NCBI RefSeq assembly: GCF_007830595.1
Contig: NZ_VLLD01000010.1
DNA: 64,000 bases
DNA from: Treponema_B putidum
GTDB lineage: Bacteria; Spirochaetota; Spirochaetia; Treponematales; Treponemataceae
Direction: 5' to 3' (one strand)
Under the pieces are notes generated by a model. That model saw only the letters and a program-made list of their open reading frames with translations, was not told the DNA's origin and did not search any database. The position numbers and the translations under genes are program-made. Shown piece after piece: positions 42,605 through 51,367 of the stretch (position 1 is its first letter; each line of letters begins with the position of its first letter).

Positions 42605-44392
42605 TTAGCTTTCTTCGCAAACATCCAATTCGGCTTCGGTAAGAATCGAGTAGTCATAACCCTGCTCGGCTAAAAACTTTTGACGCTTTTCGGCAAAGCC
42701 TTCTTCTATGGTTTGGCGGGTTACAATGCTGTAAAAATGGGAATCACATTCTTTGGGCCTCAAGATTCGTCCCAAACGCTGAGCCTCTTCTTGCCGGCTT
42801 CCGAAAACGCCCGAAACCTGAATAGCTACTGAAGCATCGGGTAAATCAATCGCAAAGTTTGCAACTTTAGAAACCACCAAAACATTTATCTCTCCCTTTC
42901 TAAATGCATCATACAAAAGTTCCCGCTCGGCATTTGTATTTTTTCCTGTGATTATAGGGGCATTTATTTCTTTTGCAATTGCTTCAAGTTGGGACAAGTA
43001 CTGTCCGATTATAAGTATTTGATTATCCTTGTGCTTAGACAAAAGTTTTTTTACTATTTCGAGTTTTGCAGGGTTTTCGCTTGCAATACGGTGCTTTTCG
43101 CGCGTGGTACCTACAGCGTATTCTATCTCTTTTGCTGGAGCAATATTTACCCTGATTTCGGTACAATAAGCTTTTGCTATCCAGCCCTTCTGTTCAAGGT
43201 CCTTCCAGGGCACATCAAACCTCTTAGGCCCTACAAGACTGAACACATCACCCTCACAGCCGTCCTCTCTCACAAGGGTCGCAGTAAGCCCGAGTCTTCT
43301 TATAACTTGAAGCTCTGCCGTAATTCTAAAAACCGGAGCCGGTAAAAGGTGAACCTCATCATAGATGATAAGACCCCATGCCCTTTCTCTAAAAATCTTA
43401 AAATGGGGGAAAGCCGCTTCGGTGTTGGGCCTCCAAGTGAGCACCTGATAGGTCGCTATCGTAACAGGCCTTATCTCTTTTACCTCGCCCGTGTATAAGC
43501 CTATGTCCTCATCTCTTATATTTGTCTTATCCAAAAGCTCCCGTCGCCACTGATAAACGGCAGCTACATTGGGGGTTAGAATAAGGGTGCTTGTTTTAAG
43601 AAGGCTCATCGTAAGCATTCCGACTATGGTTTTTCCCGAACCGCAGGGCAGAACAATTGTGCCGAAGCCTGTTCCTGCCGACTTATCGCCGACAAAGGAA
43701 GAGGCGGCATCCCGCTGATAGTCCCTGATTTCAAATTCGGCACCGCTTGAAGTTTTTTCTTTTAGAGAAATATCCAAAGGTTCTCCATCACGGAGAGGTA
43801 CCTCATCCTGTACAGGCCAACCCTGTTTTAAAAGAGCCTGCTTTACCGTTCCCCTGTTTAAAAGGGAAATCAAAAAGGAGTTTTCCTCATCGGTATCTTC
43901 TATTAAATATTTTGAAAGAATCTTGCTGCTTTTTAGTTCTTTAAAGATAAGAGAGTTTTCAGGCTTAAGGCGCAAAAATTCCGCTCCGGGAGTTTCGAGA
44001 TTTATTTCGTCCGCTTGATTTTTTTCGGTTTCTTCGATAACATTAACTTTCCCCTCAAGTCCGTTTTTTTCTTCTTGAGACTTTTCGATAGGGAGGAGCT
44101 TTATTTTGCCGTAGCGTTCCATCGTCTCTTTCATCCAAACCAAGATAGAGTCGGGAACCTTAAACCGGGAAAAGCCTGTAAGGGTCTTCATAATAGAATC
44201 GGCTGAAAGCCCGACACCTGCCGCATTCCAAAGCGAGAGGGGGGTCAACCTATAAGTGTGGAGATGCTCAGGCGACTTTTCAAGCTCAGCAAAGGGGATA
44301 AGGGCAAAGCGGGCTTCGTTAGCTTCAGGATCGTGAATATCCAAAAGAATGGAGCGGTCTCCTTGAATTATAAGCGGTTTAGATTCTTGCAT
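42605..44392 (-). CDS. xpb: XPB/Ssl2-type DNA helicase
   Basis: The 595-residue protein is a superfamily 2 helicase of the bacterial XPB type. An N-terminal XPB domain (about 5-105, from PLIIQGDRSILLDI to VWMKETMERYG) is followed by RDYQRDAASSF, Walker A LPCGSGKTIVG, the DEAH-type box LIIYDEVHLLP, SAT-motif LTATLVRED, and motif VI QRLGRILRPK. Bacterial XPBs unwind DNA 3' to 5' and are linked to repair. No XPF/Bax1-type nuclease is adjacent. A promoter just before the ATG suggests a leaderless mRNA. Confidence 0.93.
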   Translation of the reverse strand: MQESKPLIIQGDRSILLDIHDPEANEARFALIPFAELEKSPEHLHTYRLTPLSLWNAAGVGLSADSIMKTLTGFSRFKVPDSILVWMKETMERYGKIKLLPIEKSQEEKNGLEGKVNVIEETEKNQADEINLETPGAEFLRLKPENSLIFKELKSSKILSKYLIEDTDEENSFLISLLNRGTVKQALLKQGWPVQDEVPLRDGEPLDISLKEKTSSGAEFEIRDYQRDAASSFVGDKSAGTGFGTIVLPCGSGKTIVGMLTMSLLKTSTLILTPNVAAVYQWRRELLDKTNIRDEDIGLYTGEVKEIRPVTIATYQVLTWRPNTEAAFPHFKIFRERAWGLIIYDEVHLLPAPVFRITAELQVIRRLGLTATLVREDGCEGDVFSLVGPKRFDVPWKDLEQKGWIAKAYCTEIRVNIAPAKEIEYAVGTTREKHRIASENPAKLEIVKKLLSKHKDNQILIIGQYLSQLEAIAKEINAPIITGKNTNAERELLYDAFRKGEINVLVVSKVANFAIDLPDASVAIQVSGVFGSRQEEAQRLGRILRPKECDSHFYSIVTRQTIEEGFAEKRQKFLAEQGYDYSILTEAELDVCEES

Positions 44393-44400
44393 AGCCTGAT

Positions 44401-44429
44401 ATTATACAATTTTATTGGGGAGAATTCAA
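44401..44429 (-). promoter_or_regulatory. xpb promoter, leaderless type
   Basis: TTGAAT (44429-44424) and TATAAT (44406-44401) are 17 bp apart on the minus strand. The -10 ends eight bases before the ATG at 44392, and no Shine-Dalgarno is present in between. Confidence 0.65.
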
Positions 44430-44585
44430 GGGAAGAAAAAAACAGGAGATGTGCAAATACAAAGTATTTATTGAATATTGGAAGTAAGCTATGAGACAAA
44501 AACAAATTATAGAACCTGTTGGGATATAATAAAGTAAAAGACTTAATCTCTAGTAAATTTTAAAAATTTATGCTACCATTGCCCC

Positions 44586-45422
44586 ATGGCACATTGTATA
44601 GCTCCGGAAGCGGAAAAAATTTTAGATAAAGAATTTAAGGTTCTTGATAAGGGTTTTATCAGGTTGGTAGACTACATGGGAACTGATGCCCGCATAGTAC
44701 AGTCAGCCCGTGTTTCTTATGGAGACGGCACTAAAACGGTACGGGAAGATGCTGCTTTAATAGACTACCTTTTACGGAACAAGCACACCTCGCCTTTTGA
44801 GCAAGTGGTTTTTACCTTTCATGTTAAGCTGCCCATTTTTGTTGCCCGCCAATGGATCAGGCATAGGACTGCCCGCTTAAACGAAATTTCGGGACGGTAT
44901 TCTATATTAAAGCCCGAGTTTTATATACCCGCCGGAAACGATATCGCTTTGCAAAGCAGCGACAATAAGCAGGGCAGAATGAATGAGGCGGTTCCTCAAG
45001 ACCTTCAAAATGAAGTTATAAATTCTTTACAAAAACAACAAGAAGAAATTTATGCAGGCTACTCTAAATTGCTTGATAAAAATATTGCGAGAGAGCTTGC
45101 CAGAATAAACCTACCCCTTTCCACTTATACCGAATGGTATTGGCAAATAGACTTGCATAATCTTTTTCATTTTTTGCGGCTGCGCATGGATGCTCATGCA
45201 CAAAAAGAAATTAGAGACTATGCCGAAGTGATGTTCGAGATTTGTAAAACCGTAACCCCTCTTGCCTGTGCTTCTTTTGAGCGGTATGAAAAAAACGGCG
45301 TAAACTTTTCGGCAGAAGAACTTGAAGCTATTCGTAATTTAATAGCCGGAAAAGACAGCGGCTTAAAAGGAAAAGAGCTTGAACGGTTTAACGAAAAAAT
45401 TAAAAGCGGAAGACAGGTATAA
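44586..45422 (+). CDS. thyX: Flavin-dependent thymidylate synthase
   Basis: The 278-residue enzyme makes dTMP from dUMP using FAD and methylene-tetrahydrofolate, replacing ThyA. The signature RHRxxxxxxxS is present as RHRTARLNEISGRYS, and HTSPFEQVVFTFHVKLPIFV and WQIDLHNLFHFLRLRMD are family segments. Length is slightly above the usual 220-260, with an insert near residue 120. The ATG has no clear Shine-Dalgarno. trkH follows by 18 bases on the same strand. Confidence 0.95.
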   Translation: MAHCIAPEAEKILDKEFKVLDKGFIRLVDYMGTDARIVQSARVSYGDGTKTVREDAALIDYLLRNKHTSPFEQVVFTFHVKLPIFVARQWIRHRTARLNEISGRYSILKPEFYIPAGNDIALQSSDNKQGRMNEAVPQDLQNEVINSLQKQQEEIYAGYSKLLDKNIARELARINLPLSTYTEWYWQIDLHNLFHFLRLRMDAHAQKEIRDYAEVMFEICKTVTPLACASFERYEKNGVNFSAEELEAIRNLIAGKDSGLKGKELERFNEKIKSGRQV

Positions 45423-45440
45423 AACGCAAGGAACAGCAAA

Positions 45441-47165
45441 ATGAGAAAACGAGATTATTTTGTCGTTACGGCTTTCGCTTTAAGCCTTATACTTTTATTT
45501 TTACAGCAATTTTATCCCGAAAATACACCCGGAATTATTATCCATACAATAGACATTATTATTCTTATCGCTGTTCTTGCAGAAACTTTTTTTGCCGTCA
45601 AGCAGGAAAAGTATATACGAAAATACTTTCAAAATAATCTTCCAAACTTTTTAGTAACAGTAATATTTGCATCGGTATTTATTATCTTTAAAATACAAAT
45701 AGGTTTTAAAAATATTTCTGAAGAGCTAAGTATTGTTTTTGATATTTTTAAAAATATCTTTTTGTTTGGAAAAATAATTAGATTGATAAGCAAAAGAGCC
45801 GGATTAACTGCAAAAATCATTTCAAACCCTGCCCGTACTTTGATTATTTCTTTTTTTATGGTGATAATTATAGGCAGCTTTTTACTTATGCTTCCTGCCG
45901 TATCTGCAACAGGCGAACCCTTAAATTTTTTAACTGCACTTTTTACATCCGCTTCTGCCGTATGCGTTACGGGCTTAAGTGTTATAGATGTGTCATCTGA
46001 GTTTACCATAGTAGGAAAATTTATTTTGATTGTTTTAATTCAAGTCGGAGGACTAGGCATAATGGTTTTCTCATTTTTCGGAATGCTTGCCTTTCGAAAA
46101 AAAATGACGGTCAGTGAAAAACTCACAATCTCTTATATGGTCAGCGAAGACGATATGTCAAATCTTTTTAAAACATTGCGTATAATTGTTTTTTCTACAT
46201 TTTTTATAGAAGCCCTAAGTGCTGTATTTTTATTTATAGGATTTTCACGCATTTTCGGTTTCAATCTTAAAGCTCTGGGCTTTGCAATCTTTCATGCGAT
46301 ATCCGCATTTTGTAATGCAGGTTTCGCTCTTTTTTCAAACAACTTGGAATCTTTTACTTCCGATATTATTATTACTCTAACAATAGGCTTTACCATAATT
46401 TTAGGCGGAATAAGTTTTGCGGTTATTTATGATGTTTTAGCTAAGGTCAGGACAGATATAAAAAATAAATTTTTGAAGAAAAAAAAGATTGATTATTTAA
46501 TTTCGGTAAATACAAAAATGATTTTAAGCCTTACCGTTTTTATTCTTTTTATTTCTTTTTCTCTTTTTTATTTACTTGAACACCGCAATACAATGAAAGA
46601 ACTTTCTTTGGGAAGTCAATACCTTGCAAGTTTTTTTCAGGCGATAACATTGCGTACTGCGGGATTTTCAACGGTTTCCTTTGTTAATTTAACAAATGCG
46701 ACCTTGCTTTTTATGATATTTATAATGTTTATGGGAGGAGCCGCAGGAAGTACGGCCGGAGGAATAAAGTTGAACACGATTGCAGTGGTCTTTGCTTTTT
46801 TTAAATCTTTTTTAAAAAATCAAAAAACCGTTGTAATCAAAAATATTTCGGTACCTGAAGAGCAGGTAAAAAAAGCTTTTTTAATTTTCGGTTTCGGACT
46901 TGCAGCAATTTCGGTTGGAATTTTTTTATTAACAATTACTGAAAGCCTTCCTTTTTTAGCATTATTGTTTGAAACCGTTTCGGCTTTTGCAACCGTAGGA
47001 CTTTCTACAGGAATAACGGCTGCTCTTTCACCTGCCGGAAAAATCGTAATAATAATTTTGATGTTTATCGGAAGAGTCGGCCCTTTAACTTTTTTAACTG
47101 CGGCCGGTAAAAAACAAAAAAATGATGATATAGAATATCCCTATGGAAATATAGCTATAGGATAA
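45441..47165 (+). CDS. trkH: TrkH/KtrB-type potassium channel subunit
   Basis: The 574-residue membrane protein has four M1-P-M2 repeats of the Trk/Ktr/HKT family. Filter-region phrases are TSASAVCVTGLSV, HAISAFCNAGFALFS, ITLRTAGFSTVSF and VSAFATVGLSTGI, each with the conserved Gly of the ion filter. An N-terminal extension of about 120 residues adds further helices. It imports potassium, coupled to sodium or proton, with the regulator encoded next. AAGGAACAG precedes the ATG; the stop overlaps the frame of the following gene. Confidence 0.95.
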   Translation: MRKRDYFVVTAFALSLILLFLQQFYPENTPGIIIHTIDIIILIAVLAETFFAVKQEKYIRKYFQNNLPNFLVTVIFASVFIIFKIQIGFKNISEELSIVFDIFKNIFLFGKIIRLISKRAGLTAKIISNPARTLIISFFMVIIIGSFLLMLPAVSATGEPLNFLTALFTSASAVCVTGLSVIDVSSEFTIVGKFILIVLIQVGGLGIMVFSFFGMLAFRKKMTVSEKLTISYMVSEDDMSNLFKTLRIIVFSTFFIEALSAVFLFIGFSRIFGFNLKALGFAIFHAISAFCNAGFALFSNNLESFTSDIIITLTIGFTIILGGISFAVIYDVLAKVRTDIKNKFLKKKKIDYLISVNTKMILSLTVFILFISFSLFYLLEHRNTMKELSLGSQYLASFFQAITLRTAGFSTVSFVNLTNATLLFMIFIMFMGGAAGSTAGGIKLNTIAVVFAFFKSFLKNQKTVVIKNISVPEEQVKKAFLIFGFGLAAISVGIFLLTITESLPFLALLFETVSAFATVGLSTGITAALSPAGKIVIIILMFIGRVGPLTFLTAAGKKQKNDDIEYPYGNIAIG

Positions 47166-47176
47166 TGGGAGGATAT

Positions 47177-47869
47177 ATGGAAACAACTAAAAACTTTGCA
47201 GTCATAGGTTTGGGAGAATTCGGTTCAAGAATTTGTGAGGTCCTCGTAGAAGGAGGTGCTTCGATTGTAGCCTTTGACCATGATATTCAAGCCGTCGAAA
47301 GAATAAAAAAAATTGTTCCGGCAGCAATGCTTGTAGAAACTACAAATGAAGAAGCCCTTTTAAAAGCACCTTTAGATGATGTAGAGGTTGCTATAGTTGC
47401 TATCGGCAATAACATAGAAGCAAGTGTTTTAACTACTACTCTTTTAAAACAAAGAGACATTCCCTATGTTTTATCCCGTGCCGTTTCGCCTCTCCATGCA
47501 ACCGTTCTAAGAAGGGTCGGAGCGAATGAAGTTTTAAACATTGAAATATCTGCTGCAACAAGAATTGCGAGACGGCTTATTTCTCCAGATGTAATGGATT
47601 CAATTGCCGTTACAAAAGATTTTTCAATAAGGGAAATTATTGTTCCGAAATTTTTTATTGGAAAAACTGTCGGAGCCCTTGCCTTAAAAGAAAAGTTCAA
47701 TATAAATTTGATTGCCCTTGTCAGAATGGACTTGGATATAGATTCGGTGGGAAATCCTGTCAAGCAAGAGACTATGCATTATCCTGAAGATGAGCTTGAG
47801 TTGAGAGAGGGAGATAAACTTTTTTTGATAGGTTCAAATATAAAGCTCGAAGAATTTAGAAATATGTAG
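47177..47869 (+). CDS. trkA: TrkA/KtrA-type potassium channel regulator
   Basis: GGGAGG at 47167-47172 supports the ATG at 47177, giving 230 residues. An RCK_N Rossmann start, FAVIGLGEFGSRICEVLVE, and strand end VAFDHD bind nucleotide; an RCK_C domain follows (from about 135). It is the cytoplasmic gating ring for the TrkH protein encoded directly upstream. It differs from the second copy beside gyrA (31049-31786), so each may serve a different channel or state. Confidence 0.93.
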   Translation: METTKNFAVIGLGEFGSRICEVLVEGGASIVAFDHDIQAVERIKKIVPAAMLVETTNEEALLKAPLDDVEVAIVAIGNNIEASVLTTTLLKQRDIPYVLSRAVSPLHATVLRRVGANEVLNIEISAATRIARRLISPDVMDSIAVTKDFSIREIIVPKFFIGKTVGALALKEKFNINLIALVRMDLDIDSVGNPVKQETMHYPEDELELREGDKLFLIGSNIKLEEFRNM

Positions 47870-47879
47870 CGGAGTAAAT

Positions 47880-48632
47880 ATGATTTTTATTGAAAAAAAA
47901 CTATTGTTTATAAGTTTAATCATATCATTCATTTTTATGATTACAATTTCCTTTTGGGCATACGGTGTAGGTATGAAAATTCCTCTTAAAGGAGATTCCG
48001 AACTTGTTTTATTTTTGGGATTTATATTTTCAGGCTTGCAAATAATTATGATTATCAATATCATGATAGGTGCAATAAAAAAGAAAAAAGATTTTTTAGC
48101 TTTAATGAAAACTATAAAAGCCGGAGGAATTTTATCCGAAAAGAAAATTGCAAAATTAGGCACTGTAGGATTTTTTTTACAAGATGCTCTTAGTACATCC
48201 AATACAATAACGGCTCAAAAGAGTTTAAAAATTGCAAGTCTTAACGGCTTAGTTAAAAGCTTAATTGATATGATAGATATCCCTGTAGCAGTTGTCAACC
48301 TCAATGGAGAAATAGTAGAAGTTTCCCAAAAAATTAAGACCGAAATAGATTATAACAAAGATTTAAATATTGCAGATATTATTCCGCAAATAGATATTAG
48401 GGAAGCTTTTAAAGAAGCTTCCCTAAGTCATCTTCCCGTAAAACAAGGAGATAATATTTTAATACCCGTTTTTTCAACGATAGGAGATATAGCATATTTT
48501 TTAGTTGACATATCTAAGCATGGGGCTTTAACTAAATTTATAAATAATTTTATACCTCCCAAAAAGAAAGATGCCGGAAAACAAACAAAAAAAGGATTTT
48601 TTAAAATTTTAGGAAGCCCTAAAAAAGTTTAA
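47880..48632 (+). CDS. Membrane protein with a PAS-like cytoplasmic segment, function unknown
   Basis: The 250-residue product has two N-terminal membrane helices (LLFISLIISFIFMITISFWA and a second near 40-62), then a linker and a region around 135-215 (IPVAVVNLNGEIVEVSQKIK) that resembles a PAS domain. The C-terminus is Lys-rich and basic. GCGGAG precedes the ATG, 10 bases after trkA, so it is the third gene of the potassium operon. A sensor or modulator role is inference; I do not recognise a named family. Confidence 0.6.
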   Translation: MIFIEKKLLFISLIISFIFMITISFWAYGVGMKIPLKGDSELVLFLGFIFSGLQIIMIINIMIGAIKKKKDFLALMKTIKAGGILSEKKIAKLGTVGFFLQDALSTSNTITAQKSLKIASLNGLVKSLIDMIDIPVAVVNLNGEIVEVSQKIKTEIDYNKDLNIADIIPQIDIREAFKEASLSHLPVKQGDNILIPVFSTIGDIAYFLVDISKHGALTKFINNFIPPKKKDAGKQTKKGFFKILGSPKKV

Positions 48633-48712
48633 ATTTACAACTTATAAATCCCGTCTAATTTTACCGACGGCAAAACTCAATCATTTAATTTGTAGGAATA
48701 AACGAGTAAAAA

Positions 48713-49108
48713 TTATTTCCAATCTTCTATGGTTAAGTTTTTTATACGGCAGAATTCTTTTGTATTGTCGGTAACAAGAATTAGATTTTTCGCTAGTGCC
48801 TGTGCCGCTATCAACATATCATAGGCTCCTATAATTTTCCCTTCATTTTTTAGGCTGGTCCTTATTTTTCCAAATTCCTCGGCATCTCTATCATCAAAAT
48901 TTAAAATAGAAAAAGGTGTTAAAAATTTTATTAATGCTATTCTATTTCTTTCTATATATTTACTATTGTATACGCCGAACTGTAACTCTGCCACAGTAAT
49001 ACTTGAAATGTAAATTCCCAAGTGTTTCTTCTCTTTAATTTTGTGAAGTACATTAGGACTTTTTTTATTTTTAAGAAATATACAGATATTTGTATCCAAT
49101 AGGTACAT
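48713..49108 (-). CDS. vapC: VapC-type PIN-domain toxin
   Basis: The 131-residue protein has the PIN-domain acidic set: MYLLDTNICIF (Asp5), ITVAELQFGV (Glu of strand-helix 2), GAYDMLIAAQAL (Asp) and LVTDNTKEF (Asp). PIN toxins are Mg-dependent ribonucleases, most cutting initiator tRNA or rRNA. The start overlaps the end of the antitoxin gene by one base, the common VapBC arrangement. Confidence 0.9.
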   Translation of the reverse strand: MYLLDTNICIFLKNKKSPNVLHKIKEKKHLGIYISSITVAELQFGVYNSKYIERNRIALIKFLTPFSILNFDDRDAEEFGKIRTSLKNEGKIIGAYDMLIAAQALAKNLILVTDNTKEFCRIKNLTIEDWK

Positions 49109-49338
49109 TATAAACCTTTCCGATTCTGTAATTCAGGCTGGTTTCTTCCTTCCTCCATAAAATCGTCGGTAAAACCGTTTAAGCCTTCTAAAAATGTTTC
49201 CCATTCCTTGTTTTTGGGGAATAAAATAACGGAATCTCCGGCTCTGCGGATAAAAACCTCGGTTCCCGAAAAATTATATTTTTTAGGCAGCCTAACTGCT
49301 TGACTCCTGCCGTTTTGGAATAATTTTGCCGTTTCCAT
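49108..49338 (-). CDS. vapB: VapB-type antitoxin (AbrB/MazE swapped-hairpin)
   Basis: The 76-residue protein begins with METAKLFQNGRSQAVRLPKK, the SpoVT/AbrB-like DNA-binding hairpin used by VapB proteins, followed by SGTEVFIRRAGDSVILFP. The acidic C-terminal tail wraps the toxin. It normally represses its own operon by binding repeats in the promoter; repeats are present at 49359-49378. AGGGGG at 49344-49350 precedes the ATG. Confidence 0.88.
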   Translation of the reverse strand: METAKLFQNGRSQAVRLPKKYNFSGTEVFIRRAGDSVILFPKNKEWETFLEGLNGFTDDFMEEGRNQPELQNRKGL

Positions 49339-49357
49339 ACTACACCCCCTTAAAATA

Positions 49358-49386
49358 AGTATATATCATAGTATATATTATGTCAA
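49358..49386 (-). promoter_or_regulatory. vapBC promoter with operator-like repeats
   Basis: On the minus strand TTGACA (49386-49381) and TATACT (49363-49358) are 17 bp apart, a near-consensus promoter. Two GTATATAT direct repeats (49359-49366 and 49371-49378), 12 bp apart, overlap the -10 and spacer and could be the VapBC binding site. Confidence 0.7.
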
Positions 49387-49454
49387 GAAAAGCATAATAG
49401 AAATTTTGTCATTAATATAAATCCTAATTTATAAAATAAAGAGAAGATCCCTCC

Positions 49455-49491
49455 TTGACAATATAATATTATATGTGATATAATATTATAT
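49455..49491 (+). promoter_or_regulatory. ABC-exporter promoter with twin palindromic operators
   Basis: TTGACA (49455-49460) and TATAAT (49479-49484, preceded by TGA) are 18 bp apart. The 14-bp perfect palindrome ATATAATATTATAT occurs twice, at 49461-49474 right after the -35 and at 49478-49491 across the -10, a spacing of 17 bp between starts. This is a strong candidate for a repressor site. Confidence 0.7.
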
Positions 49492-49536
49492 ATAATAATA
49501 TATTATGTATATTTTTTTTAAAAAAGAGAGGTGCAT

Positions 49537-51309
49537 ATGTTTAAGGGCGCCTTATATTATTTTGTTATGTGTTGGCGGCTTGACAAACGTTTTCCTGTTG
49601 TCATTTTATTAAAAGAAATTTTAAATGCCGTAAAAACGGTAATGTCGGTGGTGCTGCCTAAGTTCATTATTGATGCTTTGTTTACAACACAAAATATAGA
49701 AGAAGCTGTTAAGTTTTTACTCATATATGCCGGAACCTTATTTGCGATAAGTCTTATAACAGCCGTTTTAAACCGTTCTACAATTATTTTAAAAAGCATC
49801 TCCTTTCAGCGATTTCAAGCCGATATAGGAAAAAAATTAATGCAGATAGATTATGAACGGCTTGAAACTCCCGATTTTTTAAACTTAAAACAAAAGGCGG
49901 AACAATATGCATATTCAGGAGGTTATGGATTTGCCGTAATCTTAGAAGACTCCATCGGCTTATTCGGTAAACTACTCACTTTTGCAGGTCTTATCTCAGT
50001 TATCGCAATTTTAAGCCCTTGGCTTGTACTTGCAGTCATTATAATTGTCGCTCTTAATTCTTTGGTTTTTGCAACAACAAATAAGCATGGAATAGAATAC
50101 CGCATGGAACAATCCGTGCAGGAAAGACGTATCGGCTACTATTCTAAAAAGATGGAAGATTTTCAATACGGAAAAGAAATCCGTACCTATAATTTAGCTC
50201 CGTGGTTTTTAGAAAAATACAATCAGCAAATTAAAGTGCTCGGAAAATTTTATAATAACATAGCCAATACCCGTTTTATAAGCGGCGCCTTTAATTCGCT
50301 TACCTTTGCCGTTCAATTAATCATAAGTTATTTTTTTGTAATTAAACAAACATTAGACTCCGCTCTTTCGGTAGGAAATTTTACAATGTATCTTGCAGCA
50401 GTAAGTTCATTCGCTTCAATACTATCCGAAATTATAAAAACCGTAGTTCAGCTTTCGCAATTCAAGACTTATTTTGCGGCTTTTAAAGAATACATGAATA
50501 TGCCGTCTATGGAAAATACAAAAGGCGGAAAGCCTATTTTATCTGAAAACTTTGACATCGAATTTCAAAATGTTTCTTTTAAGTACGGTACAAGTGAAAA
50601 ATTTGCCTTACAAAATGTAAACGTGAAATTTAATTCCAAAGAACGGATTGCAATCATCGGGGAAAACGGTGCAGGTAAATCAACTTTTGTAAAACTTTTA
50701 ATGCGCCTTTATGAACCTACCGAAAGGAAAATTTTAATTAACGATATCGACATAAAAGAAATAGACTATAACCACTATCAAACTTGGTTTGCCGCCGTCT
50801 TCCAAGATTTTAAAATTTTTTCTTTCAGCATAAAAGAAAATATTACCTTCGGCAATGATAAAACCGAAGAAGACAAAAAACGATTGGAAAATATCGTTTC
50901 GGCATCCGGTTTAAAAGAAGTTACCGATAAATTGGATAAGGGCTTGGAAACCTTGGTGTACCGAGACTTTGACGATGCAGGTTTTACGCCCTCAGGCGGA
51001 GAAGGCCAAAAAATTGCAATAGCCAGAGCCGCATATAAAAATGCCCCGATAGTAATTTTAGACGAGCCGACCGCAGCCCTCGACCCAAAAGCCGAAAATA
51101 AAATCTATGAGCAGTTCGATTCTTTTTTTGCGGATAAGTGTTCTCTTTATATTTCGCATAGAATGGCAGTTACAAAATTTTCGGATAGGACTCTTGTATT
51201 CGACAATGTACAGATAGTCCAAGACGGGAATCACGAAACTCTTATAAATCAAGAAGGCAAATACAAGGAGCTTTATAACTTGCAGGCTAAGTATTATACA
51301 AAATCTTAA
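49537..51309 (+). CDS. ABC exporter (membrane domain plus ATPase in one chain)
   Basis: GAGAGG before the ATG at 49537 gives 590 residues; an in-frame GTG two codons upstream overlaps that site. About six membrane helices are followed by an ATPase with Walker A GENGAGKSTF, Q-loop VFQDFKIFSF, signature SGGEGQKIAIA, Walker B IVILDEP and switch His ISHRMAVTKF. This is a half-transporter exporter that forms a dimer; exported peptides, lipids or drugs are all possible. It lies alone next to vapBC with a tightly controlled-looking promoter. Confidence 0.88.
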   Translation: MFKGALYYFVMCWRLDKRFPVVILLKEILNAVKTVMSVVLPKFIIDALFTTQNIEEAVKFLLIYAGTLFAISLITAVLNRSTIILKSISFQRFQADIGKKLMQIDYERLETPDFLNLKQKAEQYAYSGGYGFAVILEDSIGLFGKLLTFAGLISVIAILSPWLVLAVIIIVALNSLVFATTNKHGIEYRMEQSVQERRIGYYSKKMEDFQYGKEIRTYNLAPWFLEKYNQQIKVLGKFYNNIANTRFISGAFNSLTFAVQLIISYFFVIKQTLDSALSVGNFTMYLAAVSSFASILSEIIKTVVQLSQFKTYFAAFKEYMNMPSMENTKGGKPILSENFDIEFQNVSFKYGTSEKFALQNVNVKFNSKERIAIIGENGAGKSTFVKLLMRLYEPTERKILINDIDIKEIDYNHYQTWFAAVFQDFKIFSFSIKENITFGNDKTEEDKKRLENIVSASGLKEVTDKLDKGLETLVYRDFDDAGFTPSGGEGQKIAIARAAYKNAPIVILDEPTAALDPKAENKIYEQFDSFFADKCSLYISHRMAVTKFSDRTLVFDNVQIVQDGNHETLINQEGKYKELYNLQAKYYTKS

Positions 51310-51332
51310 CAAGGCTCAACTCTTTCAACCTC

Positions 51333-51361
51333 TTGCAAAATTTTAACATAAGGCGTAAAAT
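51333..51361 (+). promoter_or_regulatory. moxR promoter, leaderless type
   Basis: TTGCAA (51333-51338) and TAAAAT (51356-51361) are 17 bp apart. Six bases separate the -10 from the ATG at 51368, with no Shine-Dalgarno, so the mRNA probably starts at the ATG. Confidence 0.6.
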
Positions 51362-51367
51362 GATGCT

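Noticed and set aside
49380..49530. AT-rich palindromic stretch as a replication origin
   Set aside because: No DnaA-box cluster or origin genes are nearby; the palindromes fit a promoter operator better.
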